A DNA stretch of 38,583 nucleotides, from NCBI GenBank assembly GCA_024279115.1, contig JAJRRW010000077.1, positions 1 through 38,583 of the forward strand. Direction: 5' to 3'. A model generated the notes under the pieces. The model was given only the letters and a program-made list of their open reading frames with translations, did no database searches and was not told the DNA's origin. Positions 26,337 to 33,914 of the stretch are shown piece after piece (within the stretch, counting starts at the first letter, position 1; each line of letters starts with the position of its first letter). Both the position numbers and the translations under genes were made by a program. This DNA is from Alphaproteobacteria bacterium (lineage in GTDB: Bacteria; Pseudomonadota; Alphaproteobacteria; Rhizobiales; JAKIUO01).

Positions 26337-27680
26337 CTAAGCGGCTCTTGGGCGCGAGCGCTTGACATTATTGCGGCGTCTCTTTTGCCCGTTGCCACTG
26401 CCATTATTCTGAGCGCCCTCTTTGCGCTGGCTCCCCTGGCCTCGGCGTCGATTACCGCCGCCACCATTGCCACCTCGGCCGCGACCCGCGCCGCCGCCGC
26501 CGCCACGCTTGGGGGCGGGACCGGTATGATCGGAGATTTCTTCACTATGCCAGGGATGATCATTATCAACCGGCACCTTGGCGCGAATAGTGCGCTCAAT
26601 ATCGCGCAGATAGGCGCGCTCATCCATTTCACAAAGTGAGATGGCGATGCCTTCACTGCCGGCTCTCGCCGTGCGGCCAATGCGATGCACATAGCTTTCT
26701 GGCTCGTTTGGCAATTCATAATTGATGACATGGGTGACGCCGTCCACATCGATGCCGCGCGAGGCGATATCGGTGGCCACCAGTACCCGGACTTCTCCGG
26801 CCTTGAATTTCTTCAAGGCTTTCTGGCGGGCATTTTGCGTCTTGTTGCCATGAATGGCATCGGCACTGATGCCCTTTTGGATCAGTTGTTTGGCAACGCG
26901 GTTGGCACCATGTTTGGTGCGCGTAAAAATCAGCACCCGTTTGATGTCCTCGTCCTCCATGATACGTTCCAGCAAGACGCGCTTTTTATCCTTTGGCACA
27001 AACATCACGCTTTGAACGATTTTTTCCGCCGTTGTCGCAGCCGGGGCCACGGACACATGCACGGGATCATCAAGCAGGCCCTCGGCCAGCTTTTTGACCT
27101 TGGGCGGCATGGTGGCCGAAAACATAATGGTCTGGTGATCTCGTGGCAAAGCGGCATCCACTTTGCGCACATCATGAATAAAGCCCATGTCCAGCATGGT
27201 GTCAGCTTCATCAAGGACAAATATTTCCACCTTGTCGAGACGGCAATAACCCTGGTTCATCAAATCGATCAAGCGACCAGGGGTCGCCACCAGAACATGC
27301 ACGCCCTTATTAAGCGCCTGGATCTGCGGGCGGATATTTGTGCCGCCAAACACAACTGCCGAGCGCAAAGGTACGTGCTTGCCATAGGTTCTGATACTGT
27401 CTTGTATCTGCCCGGCCAGCTCTCTGGTGGGGGCCAGAATAAGCGCCAATGGCTCGCGTGGCAGCGCCTTGCGACCCTCATTATCGGACAACAGGTGCAG
27501 CAAGGGCAGGCTAAACGCCGCCGTTTTGCCGGTGCCTGTCTGGGCCACACCCATCAGATCATGGCCATCAATGATCGCATCGATCGATTGGGCCTGAATA
27601 GGAGTGGGAGTGGTATAGCCTTCGTCTGTTACGGCACGAAGAACGGGTGAGGCCAGTTTAAGGCCTGCAAATTCAATCAT
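26337..27680 (-). CDS. DEAD-box ATP-dependent RNA helicase, RhlE-like
   Basis: Unwinds RNA duplexes, probably in ribosome assembly or mRNA turnover. The 447-residue product has every helicase motif: Q-motif PTPIQAQSI, I AQTGTGKTAAF, Ia PTRELAGQI, Ib TPGRLIDL, II DEAD, III SAT, IV VLIFTRTKHGANRVA, V ATDIASRGIDVDGV and VI YVHRIGRTARAG. After about residue 375 comes a basic Gly/Arg/Asn-rich tail (RGGGGGAGRGRGGNGGGG), typical of RNA-binding extensions of RhlE helicases. Such genes are often cold-induced; no control site could be identified. Confidence 0.94.
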   Translation of the reverse strand: MIEFAGLKLASPVLRAVTDEGYTTPTPIQAQSIDAIIDGHDLMGVAQTGTGKTAAFSLPLLHLLSDNEGRKALPREPLALILAPTRELAGQIQDSIRTYGKHVPLRSAVVFGGTNIRPQIQALNKGVHVLVATPGRLIDLMNQGYCRLDKVEIFVLDEADTMLDMGFIHDVRKVDAALPRDHQTIMFSATMPPKVKKLAEGLLDDPVHVSVAPAATTAEKIVQSVMFVPKDKKRVLLERIMEDEDIKRVLIFTRTKHGANRVAKQLIQKGISADAIHGNKTQNARQKALKKFKAGEVRVLVATDIASRGIDVDGVTHVINYELPNEPESYVHRIGRTARAGSEGIAISLCEMDERAYLRDIERTIRAKVPVDNDHPWHSEEISDHTGPAPKRGGGGGAGRGRGGNGGGGNRRRGQGSQRKEGAQNNGSGNGQKRRRNNVKRSRPRAA

Positions 27681-28055
27681 ATTTTCTCAATTCATCTATC
27701 GCACAATTATCCTGAAAACGGCTTTTGGCCGAAAATTCCCTATTTTAGCCCGGGACAGGCCTTTTTTGGATTGTGCTCACTTCAAGAACCGTGGGCCTTT
27801 TGCCCGCGGCTGGTTGTTGCCGACGTGATCAGGCCCTTGTTAAAAAGACTGACCCGTCGTGCGAAACACCCTGAATGCAAAAAGAAACAATGCCACCCCT
27901 TAGTCGCAGGGTTGGCAATCCATCAAGATTCAGTCGTCTTGGGAGTGTCGCTGGGTGCATTAGAATCCAATAAGGGGGCAAAAGTCAAGGCGTGCATTGT
28001 CGCAGCGTTAAAACTTAACGGACTAGAGCGCCGTATCTAGCCAAAACAGCGCCCT
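27681..28055. other. Intergenic region upstream of the helicase gene, with a GC-rich hairpin
   Basis: Contains a hairpin at 27789-27809: CCGTGGGC and GCCCGCGG pair (one G-U) around the loop ctttt. Neither strand continues with a T-run, so it is not a standard terminator; it could be a structured leader or small-RNA element. An 89-codon plus-strand frame (27771-28040) has a GTG start, unusual composition and no family I recognise, so I do not call it. The part next to 27680 should hold the helicase promoter, but I cannot place it. Confidence 0.4.
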
Positions 28056-28688
28056 TTAGTGTTTCAGCAAAAACACGGCCTGTTCGCCGATAAGATTTTG
28101 CAGAAAATATGGCACCGCATAGGGCAGTTTATAGCCGTAGGAATTGAGTGTGTAGGACTGCTCGATAGTGGCTCCAAGTTCATCGCACAGTTCGCGAAAA
28201 TCCTTCAAGGTACAAAAATGGATATTGGGCGTATCATACCATTTATAGGGGAGGTGCGAGGTTTCGGGCATGCGGCCTGTCAGCACTAATTGGCTGCGCA
28301 GTTTCCAATGGGCAAAATTGGGCAATGAGACGATGACCCGCTGGCCAATCCGTAATAATTGCTCCAGCACATCGCGTGGCTGGTGCGTGGCCTGCAGCGT
28401 CTGGCTCAATATGGCATAGTCAAAAGCCTTGTCGGGATAATCAATGAGATCAATGTCGGCATCGCCTTGAATAACCGACAGCCCTTTGGCAACGCTCTTG
28501 TTAACCCCCTCCTGGTGCAATTCAATGCCGCGCCCATCGACCCTTTTGCGCTCTTCCAAAAGGGCCAGTAGCGATCCGTTACCAGATCCCACATCCAGCA
28601 CACGCGTCCCCGGCTCCACCATGCTGGCAATCAGCAAGTGATCGACGCGGGTGACCTGCTCTGTGCCATTTGGGAAATTCTCACTCAT
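28056..28688 (-). CDS. metW: Methionine biosynthesis protein MetW
   Basis: SAM-methyltransferase-like protein that works with MetX in the acylation of homoserine; recent work on other bacteria shows a MetX-MetW complex. The 210-residue product has [20 protein letters not shown] then [11 protein letters not shown] (motif I), [51 protein letters not shown] and [17 protein letters not shown], all strong MetW blocks. It overlaps metX by four bases (ATGA), so the two are translationally coupled and share the SAM-II control. Confidence 0.96.
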   Translation of the reverse strand: MSENFPNGTEQVTRVDHLLIASMVEPGTRVLDVGSGNGSLLALLEERKRVDGRGIELHQEGVNKSVAKGLSVIQGDADIDLIDYPDKAFDYAILSQTLQATHQPRDVLEQLLRIGQRVIVSLPNFAHWKLRSQLVLTGRMPETSHLPYKWYDTPNIHFCTLKDFRELCDELGATIEQSYTLNSYGYKLPYAVPYFLQNLIGEQAVFLLKH

Positions 28689-29914
28689 GATCGGTCTCCC
28701 ACTGGAGCAGGTTGCAGACCTGCCTGCCGGGCCGCAGAGCTTAAAAAGCCCCTGATGGCATCAAAAAATTCCGGCTCATTGAGCAAAAACGCATCATGAC
28801 CCTTATCGCTGGTGATATCGACAAAGCTGACCTTGGCGGCGACGGCGTTGAGGGCCTTGACAATGGTGCGGGCTTCGACGGTCGGATAGAGCCAGTCGGA
28901 GGTGAACGAGACCACGCAAAAGCGCGTTTTGGTGTCCTTGAACGCATCCGCCAGACTATCGCCAGGCTTACTCGCATGATCGGCGGCGAGATCGAAATAG
29001 TCCACGGCGCGGGTGATATACAAATAGGCATTGGCATCAAAGCGCTCGACGAATTTAAAACCTTGATAACGCAGATAGCTCTCGATCTGGAAATCAGCGT
29101 CAAAGCCAAAAGTCACCTTGTCCCGGTCTTGCAGGTTGCGGCCAAATTTTTCCTGCATGGCCTCTTCCGACAAATAGGTGATATGAGCGGCCATACGGGC
29201 CACCGCAAGACCTTTTGAGGGACGCTTGTCATGGTCGTAATAGCGGCCATTATGCCAATCGGGATCGGCCATGATGGCCTGGCGCCCCACCGCGTTAAAA
29301 CCAATATTTTGCGAGGAATGACGTGCCGCCGTGGCGATGGGAATGGCCGTCAGCACGCGCTGCGGGTAACTTGCCGCCCATTCCAGCACCTGCATGCCGC
29401 CAATCGATCCCCCCATCACACAAAACAAGGTGTCAATGTCCAGATAATCAATCAAGCTGGCTTGCGCGCGCACCATATCTGCGATGGTGATGACGGGGAA
29501 ATCAAGACCGTAAGGTTTGAAATTGGCCGGATTGGGAGAACTTGGCCCGGTAGAGCCCATACAGCCGCCAATCACATTCGAGCAAATGACGAAATAGCGG
29601 TTGGTATCCACCGGCTTGCCCGGACCGACCATGACATCCCACCAGCCGGGCTTGCCGGTCAGGGGATGATCATTGGCCACATGCTGATCACCGGTCAGCG
29701 CGTGGCAGATCAAAATCACATTGCTTTTTTGCTCGTTGAGCGTCCCATAGGTTTGATAGGCGATGGTATAAGGGGCAATGGTTTCGCCGCTATCAAGGCG
29801 CAAGGGCTGATCGTCGCGAAAGGTAACAGAACAGCTGTCATAGGGAATTGGCCCCTGCTTGTTCTTTCCAGGCTGGTTACTGCACCCCTTGCTGGGCCCA
29901 TCGGTATGAGACAT
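28685..29914 (-). CDS. metX: Homoserine O-acetyltransferase MetX
   Basis: First committed step of methionine synthesis: acetyl-CoA (or succinyl-CoA) plus L-homoserine. The 409-residue alpha/beta hydrolase-fold enzyme shows [12 protein letters not shown], the block [14 protein letters not shown], the nucleophile motif [13 protein letters not shown] (Ser170), the acid in TSDWLYP and the His in DKGHDAFLL. In this family acyl-CoA preference cannot be read safely from the annotation, and some members use succinyl-CoA. The ATG at 29914 has an excellent AGGAGGGG seven bases upstream; a start at 29944 is less likely. Expression is governed by the SAM-II leader just upstream. Confidence 0.96.
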   Translation of the reverse strand: MSHTDGPSKGCSNQPGKNKQGPIPYDSCSVTFRDDQPLRLDSGETIAPYTIAYQTYGTLNEQKSNVILICHALTGDQHVANDHPLTGKPGWWDVMVGPGKPVDTNRYFVICSNVIGGCMGSTGPSSPNPANFKPYGLDFPVITIADMVRAQASLIDYLDIDTLFCVMGGSIGGMQVLEWAASYPQRVLTAIPIATAARHSSQNIGFNAVGRQAIMADPDWHNGRYYDHDKRPSKGLAVARMAAHITYLSEEAMQEKFGRNLQDRDKVTFGFDADFQIESYLRYQGFKFVERFDANAYLYITRAVDYFDLAADHASKPGDSLADAFKDTKTRFCVVSFTSDWLYPTVEARTIVKALNAVAAKVSFVDITSDKGHDAFLLNEPEFFDAIRGFLSSAARQAGLQPAPVGDRS

Positions 29915-29955
29915 CTGCCACCCCTCCTTGTGACGCTTGTGCAAACCAAGCTCAC

Positions 29956-29989
29956 AAAAAAACCGACTTTATCGCATCAATAAAGCCGG
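29956..29989 (-). terminator. Intrinsic terminator in the metX leader (riboswitch expression platform)
   Basis: On the minus strand CCGGCTTTAT (29989-29980) pairs with ATAAAGTCGG (29972-29963) around a seven-base loop, with one G-U pair. A run of seven T follows directly. It lies between the SAM-II aptamer and the metX ribosome-binding site, so it would stop transcription before metX. This suggests control by attenuation, though how the aptamer would prevent hairpin formation is not obvious, because the two elements do not overlap clearly. Confidence 0.75.
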
Positions 29990-30002
29990 GCTCGCAGATC
30001 CC

Positions 30003-30066
30003 TCGGCCTTTTTTAGCGACTTTTTTAACGTGGCTGCAAGCCGACCGGCCAAATCACCACACGAGC
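30003..30066 (-). promoter_or_regulatory. SAM-II riboswitch (metA/metX leader aptamer)
   Basis: Reading the minus strand from 30065, the sequence CTCGTGGTGATTTGGCCGG then TCGGCTTGCAGCCACG, followed by TTAAAAAAGTCGCTAAAA, matches the SAM-II (metA RNA motif) consensus. P1 is CGTGG with CCACG (or the longer CGTGGNTG pairing with CAGCCACG), and the GCTAAA 3' segment supplies the H-type pseudoknot. It binds S-adenosylmethionine and turns off the downstream gene, here metX-metW. The class is typical of alphaproteobacteria, often upstream of metX/metA, which agrees with the context. Confidence 0.92.
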
Positions 30067-30068
30067 CG

Positions 30069-30098
30069 TATTTTGCCTCAATAAGGGCGACAAATCAA
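30069..30098 (-). promoter_or_regulatory. Candidate promoter of the SAM-II leader and metX-metW
   Basis: On the minus strand TTGATT (30098-30093) and AAAATA (30074-30069) are 18 bases apart. Transcription would start near 30062-30065, that is, exactly at the first base of the SAM-II aptamer, which supports the assignment. The -10 is a weak match to TATAAT. Confidence 0.5.
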
Positions 30099-30290
30099 GT
30101 CATTCATCATCGCGCATCGTTAAGCGAGCACGTAGGATTGGCCCCGCATCACAAACCATTTGCCGCGATCTTTTTGCAAACGGGATGACAATCCCCCAGA
30201 TCCATAGTCACAAAAGTGGATTTTGGCTGTGTTTGCCGGGAAGATTGACCTAGATTGACAAAAGCCGCTTGTCGCGAGAAAGAAAAAATC

Positions 30291-30740
30291 ATGAGCTTTA
30301 AAGAACCCTCAGATGAGGAATTGCGGAAAAACCTCACGCCCTTGCAATATGATGTCACGCAAAATGATGCCACGGAGCGCCCCTTTCAAAATGAATATTG
30401 GGATGAAAAGCGCGCCGGTCTGTATGTCGATATTGTCAGCGGCGAACCCTTGTTCTTATCGAGCGACAAATATGACAGCGGCACGGGCTGGCCCAGCTTT
30501 TCCAAACCCGTCAAAAAAGCATCTGTCACGGAAAAAACCGACCGCAAGCTGTTCTCGACCCGTACTGAAGTGCGCGGTTCCCAAAGCGACAGCCATCTGG
30601 GGCATGTGTTTAATGATGGTCCGCCATCCACCGGTCTGCGCTATTGCATGAATTCGGCCTCCATGCGTTTTGTTCCGCTCAGTGAGCTGGAACAGCAAGG
30701 TTATGGAGAATTTGCCGCCTTGTTCGCCCACCATGATTAG
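30291..30740 (+). CDS. msrB: Peptide-methionine (R)-S-oxide reductase MsrB
   Basis: Repairs the R form of methionine sulfoxide in proteins. The 149-residue product has [45 protein letters not shown] (catalytic Cys119) and the end typical of the family. The two CxxC zinc pairs of many MsrB proteins are absent ([13 protein letters not shown] and GPP...LRY have none) and the usual resolving Cys before GWPSF is Thr, so this is a zinc-free, one-cysteine form that probably depends on an external reductant. The ATG at 30291 has AGAAAGA upstream; the frame opens at 30255. It faces away from metX, sharing the control region. Confidence 0.94.
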   Translation: MSFKEPSDEELRKNLTPLQYDVTQNDATERPFQNEYWDEKRAGLYVDIVSGEPLFLSSDKYDSGTGWPSFSKPVKKASVTEKTDRKLFSTRTEVRGSQSDSHLGHVFNDGPPSTGLRYCMNSASMRFVPLSELEQQGYGEFAALFAHHD

Positions 30741-30757
30741 CCCGGATCAGCAAAATA

Positions 30758-31141
30758 TCAGGCCTCTTCCACATCGGCATAACCATATTCTTCCAATATG
30801 ATATCGATTTCCTCATCGGGTATCGGGTCTGTTAGTGCCACGCCATAGCCGGACTGGCGCACCGCTACAATGGTGCCAAAATAAGTCTTGTAATTAATAT
30901 CAACGCCAACCATTTCGCCGCGCCGATCCAGAATATAGCTCGAAGCGGGGCGAAACTGCATGCCCTTGGCAGAGATACTGTCAACCACCCCTTCAAACAT
31001 GATCGGCCGGTTCATCATCGACATGGAGCTGATAATATAGCAATCGGAACGCTGATAGCGACGATCCGCTGAAGTACCAATCCGCATGAATGGAATTTTG
31101 TTTCGCAGGTTACGATCAAAGAGTTGGGAAAAAACTGACAT
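30758..31141 (-). CDS. PilZ-domain protein, probable cyclic-di-GMP receptor
   Basis: A 127-residue soluble protein. The PilZ signature is present: the arginine motif RRYQR (about residues 27-31) and, about 30 residues later, VVDSISAKGMQF, corresponding to the (D/N)xSxxG motif with Ser in the first place. A beta-barrel pattern (EMVGVDINY, YFGTIVAVRQSGYGVALTD) follows, and the C-terminus is acidic. PilZ proteins bind c-di-GMP and relay it to a partner. The ATG at 31141 lies one base after the stop of the MotA/ExbB-like gene, so the two are translationally linked and the partner is probably that channel. The frame extends to 31171, but that start would overlap the channel gene. Confidence 0.8.
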   Translation of the reverse strand: MSVFSQLFDRNLRNKIPFMRIGTSADRRYQRSDCYIISSMSMMNRPIMFEGVVDSISAKGMQFRPASSYILDRRGEMVGVDINYKTYFGTIVAVRQSGYGVALTDPIPDEEIDIILEEYGYADVEEA

Positions 31142-31142
31142 A

Positions 31143-32783
31143 TTAGGTTTCCAGATCCTTTGCGCGTCCATACGCGCCGGTTAGCTTGTCTCTCATTTCA
31201 CCGACCGGGTCGGCACTGCCCGTCATTGTCGAGGCCGGCGTCATGACCGGTTTTTGCAAAGCCGGTGACGGGGGAGATCCCGCTGGCCGCGCGCCACCTG
31301 CGCCCATCGCAACAGGTTCTTGGCGCACTGTTTCTTGGCGAATGGTGGTTTCGATTTTTGCCATCATGCGCTGAAATTCGGCATCAAGACTGTCTTCATC
31401 GACAGCGGCGAGTTTGATCATTTCTTCTGTCAGGCTTTCAATATTACCAGCGGAGCGGTCGATCGCCCCTTCCAGGCCATCCAGCCTGCCATTGAGGGCG
31501 ACATCAATCTCGCGCAGCTTCATTGCAACATCATCATGACTGGCCAGAGCCTGCGCCGCTTTACCCAAATGATGTGACATAATGCCTTGATAATTGGCGC
31601 TTTCTTGCATGCTGCTGGCCAGTTCGCTGGTGGCGCTGCTCTGCCTGGATTGCTGCCTGGACAGATCATCGATGGTAGAAGACAAGGCTTCAAACTGACG
31701 ATTGGTTTGGCTGGAGGCGCTCAATGCCGCTTCTTCATAGCTCGACAGTGCCTTGACGGTGCGCCCCAGATGATAGGACATCACACCTTGATATTGTGCG
31801 CTCTTTTCCATATGGCCAGAAAGCTTGCTGGTCGCCGCCCCTTGCGCGGACTGCTCTTTGGTCAGCTCCAATACGGCGCTCGACAGTTTATCCAGCGTGC
31901 GGTTGGTTCTGTTCGATGAGGTCAGTGTATATTTGGCGACATTGTACATCAAACGCAAATGCTGTGGGTCAATCCCCTGCCCGGCATTGCCCGCAGCCGG
32001 TCCGCCATCCGCATCATCCATGATATGAACTACACTCGACAACCAGGCTTCAAAACCAAGTTTGAGACTAGAGGCGGCAAGCCCCTGAAAACGCACAATC
32101 AAGCCAAGCGCCAGTGATGTGACAAGGCCAAACAGCGACGAACTGAAGCCCGTTGCCATACCCTGAAGCGGTGTCTTGAGATTGGTCATCAAGAGCTGGA
32201 TGCTATCGGTGCCACCACCGCTTGAGAGATCAAGGTCTCCAATGATCTTGCCAACCGAGGCCAATGTCACCATCAAACCAACAAATGTACCGATCAGGCC
32301 AAGAAACACCAGCAAACCCGTTATATAGGTCGACAGGCTCTTTTGATCGTCCAGCTTGGTATCAATGCCATCAATGAGCGTCTGCATGGTACCGGCAGAA
32401 ATCTTCAGATTACCGGTCCGCGACATCTCGTCAGATATGAGAAAATAAGCCTGCCACATAATGCGGGGGGCAGAGAATATAATAGCGGGCTTTTGACAAC
32501 GCTGAAACCGCCAGAACGGATCTGTTTCATCCTCATTCTTGCGTAAAATATCATTGTATTTTTCTTGCAGCGCCTCAAAGGAAATAATCTCGTTGCGCAA
32601 CTCAAACTGATATTTGAAGACCAGTCCCAGGCCGAACATGAACGTGCCGATAATGGTCGCGTTGAGAAAAATATTGGAATTGATGGCCGTGACCACAAAG
32701 TCGCGCTGCCAGACCCCAAGGGCAATCATCACAAGTACCACAAATGTCATGCGGTAAAGCTGTTTTTGAATGTCTTGCCTCAT
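31143..32783 (-). CDS. MotA/TolQ/ExbB-like proton channel protein with long cytoplasmic tail (SiiB-like role inferred)
   Basis: A 546-residue inner-membrane protein. Transmembrane helices are at about 11-27, 36-55, 153-180 and 210-240; the last two hold the MotA/TolQ/ExbB signature (GLLVFLGLIGTFVGLMVTLA, then LQGMATGFSSSLFGLVTS). The cytoplasmic tail from about 275 is helical, with two 67-residue repeats (about 294-360 and 361-427; YQGVMSYHLG versus YQGIMSHHLG), and ends in a Pro-rich, disordered part. Such proteins form the stator pentamer that couples ion flow to work. It lies between the MotB-like and PilZ genes and near a type I ABC exporter, as SiiAB does in Salmonella SPI-4. Zorya ZorA also has a long tail, but no other zor gene is here. 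The ATG at 32783 has GGGAT upstream; the TTG at 32840 is less likely. Confidence 0.87.
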   Translation of the reverse strand: MRQDIQKQLYRMTFVVLVMIALGVWQRDFVVTAINSNIFLNATIIGTFMFGLGLVFKYQFELRNEIISFEALQEKYNDILRKNEDETDPFWRFQRCQKPAIIFSAPRIMWQAYFLISDEMSRTGNLKISAGTMQTLIDGIDTKLDDQKSLSTYITGLLVFLGLIGTFVGLMVTLASVGKIIGDLDLSSGGGTDSIQLLMTNLKTPLQGMATGFSSSLFGLVTSLALGLIVRFQGLAASSLKLGFEAWLSSVVHIMDDADGGPAAGNAGQGIDPQHLRLMYNVAKYTLTSSNRTNRTLDKLSSAVLELTKEQSAQGAATSKLSGHMEKSAQYQGVMSYHLGRTVKALSSYEEAALSASSQTNRQFEALSSTIDDLSRQQSRQSSATSELASSMQESANYQGIMSHHLGKAAQALASHDDVAMKLREIDVALNGRLDGLEGAIDRSAGNIESLTEEMIKLAAVDEDSLDAEFQRMMAKIETTIRQETVRQEPVAMGAGGARPAGSPPSPALQKPVMTPASTMTGSADPVGEMRDKLTGAYGRAKDLET

Positions 32784-32945
32784 GGAAGATCCCGGATGCG
32801 CGATTATCAAAACCGTCAGTTGAATTAAAGCGCAATACAATCAGGTTCGAGTGTTAATGAGAATTGATCAATAACAAGTTAATTTGGCGTTTTACCATCA
32901 GCGCAATACCGCGCACTTTGGAGAAGGGGCAGAACAGGGCTATTG

Positions 32946-33908
32946 CTATTTGAGATAGATGTTTACCTTGCCTGCGTCCTCCACTTGCCCCGAAGCCGTA
33001 ACTTTAATGGCGATTGTTTGTGCCTTGACCCCCAGCGTCAGCAATTGATTGCGCGTCGCTAGAGCCCGGTAATAAGCCAGCCGCCGTGCTTCACTTATCG
33101 AACCCGTACTGGTGTTGAAAAACGCTCGTATTTCATATTTTTTGGTTTTTTCAAATTCGCTATTCGACTGCAGATAGCTGTGGATTTCACCCGTCGCGAC
33201 CTCGGTTATTTTCACGCCGCCCTCAAATACAAGTGACAAAACTGCTTGCGAACTTGTCACCTTCAGCTTGCGGTGGTCGGTTTCCTGCTCACTTGTGGAT
33301 ATGACGATCCGCTTGGTATTGTCGGTCTGGCGAGTGCGAACCGTTAGCTTGTCTTTGCTATCAATCTCATCATTTTGCGTCAGCTCTTGTGACATTTGCG
33401 CACGAAATACCGCCGCTGACTGGCTTGTCGTGGCGCTGGCTTGCTGGTCCTGAGCCTGTTCTGGATCCTGTGCCTGCTCTTGCGACTATGCTTGTGCCTG
33501 CGCTGACGCCTCTTTATCTGCCTTTGCCCCCGCTTGCGCTTGAGCCTGTGCCTGATCTTGCGACTTGGCCTGTGCCTCTTTGTCTACCTTTGTATCCGCT
33601 TGGGCTTGGGCTGGAGCCTGTGCCTTTGCATCCGCTTGAGCTAGAGCCTCTTTATCTTCCTTTGCATCCGCTTGGTCCTGTGCGCGCTCCTTCATTTCTT
33701 GCGCCTCGACTTTTGCTGCGGCCAGTGCGGTTTTTGCCGCCTCGACTTCTTGCGCCGCATTTTCGAGTTCTGTCGAAATATTTTTCGAGATCACAAAAAT
33801 CACAATGCCAAGAATAATCAGCAAAAAGGTCACCACCATCACGATGGTCGACAGCACATCGACAAAACCCGGCCAATGATTTTCTGTTTCTGCTTCTCGA
33901 CGAGCCAC
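32946..33908 (-). pseudogene. MotB/OmpA-like partner of the channel protein, interrupted by an in-frame amber codon
   Basis: One 320-codon reading frame with a TAG at 33486-33488 (codon 141). Before it: an N-terminus HWPGFVDVLSTIVMVVTF with a single transmembrane helix (about 15-42) and the Asp17 typical of MotB/ExbD-like ion channels, a coiled coil, and a long Ala/Gln/Asp/Lys-rich repeat linker. After it: more of the same linker, then a C-terminal OmpA-like fold (YEIRAFFNTSTGSISEARRL, YYRALATRNQLLTLGVKAQT) that should bind peptidoglycan. A single change from CAG (Gln) to TAG explains the stop. The GTG start has AAGGAT nine bases upstream and lies six bases after the ABC transporter stop, so it is in that operon. 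Only the membrane part would be made, unless the stop is read through or an error. Confidence 0.82.
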
Positions 33909-33914
33909 GATGGA

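Noticed and set aside
27771-28040. 89-codon plus-strand frame next to metW
   Set aside because: GTG start without ribosome site, atypical composition and no recognisable domain.
32946-33395. Independent 149-residue OmpA-like gene
   Set aside because: Same phase as the upstream MotB-like frame, with linker sequence continuing directly across the amber codon and no Shine-Dalgarno before the ATG.
33486-33488. Amber codon as pyrrolysine or another programmed recoding
   Set aside because: No pyl genes or stem-loop signal are visible, and the surrounding linker codons point simply to a mutated Gln codon.
31143-33908. Zorya-type anti-phage defence (ZorA/ZorB-like pair)
   Set aside because: The long-tailed MotA-like and MotB/OmpA-like proteins fit ZorAB in outline, but there is no ZorC, ZorD or ZorE gene, and the pair is in an operon with a type I secretion ABC transporter and PilZ.
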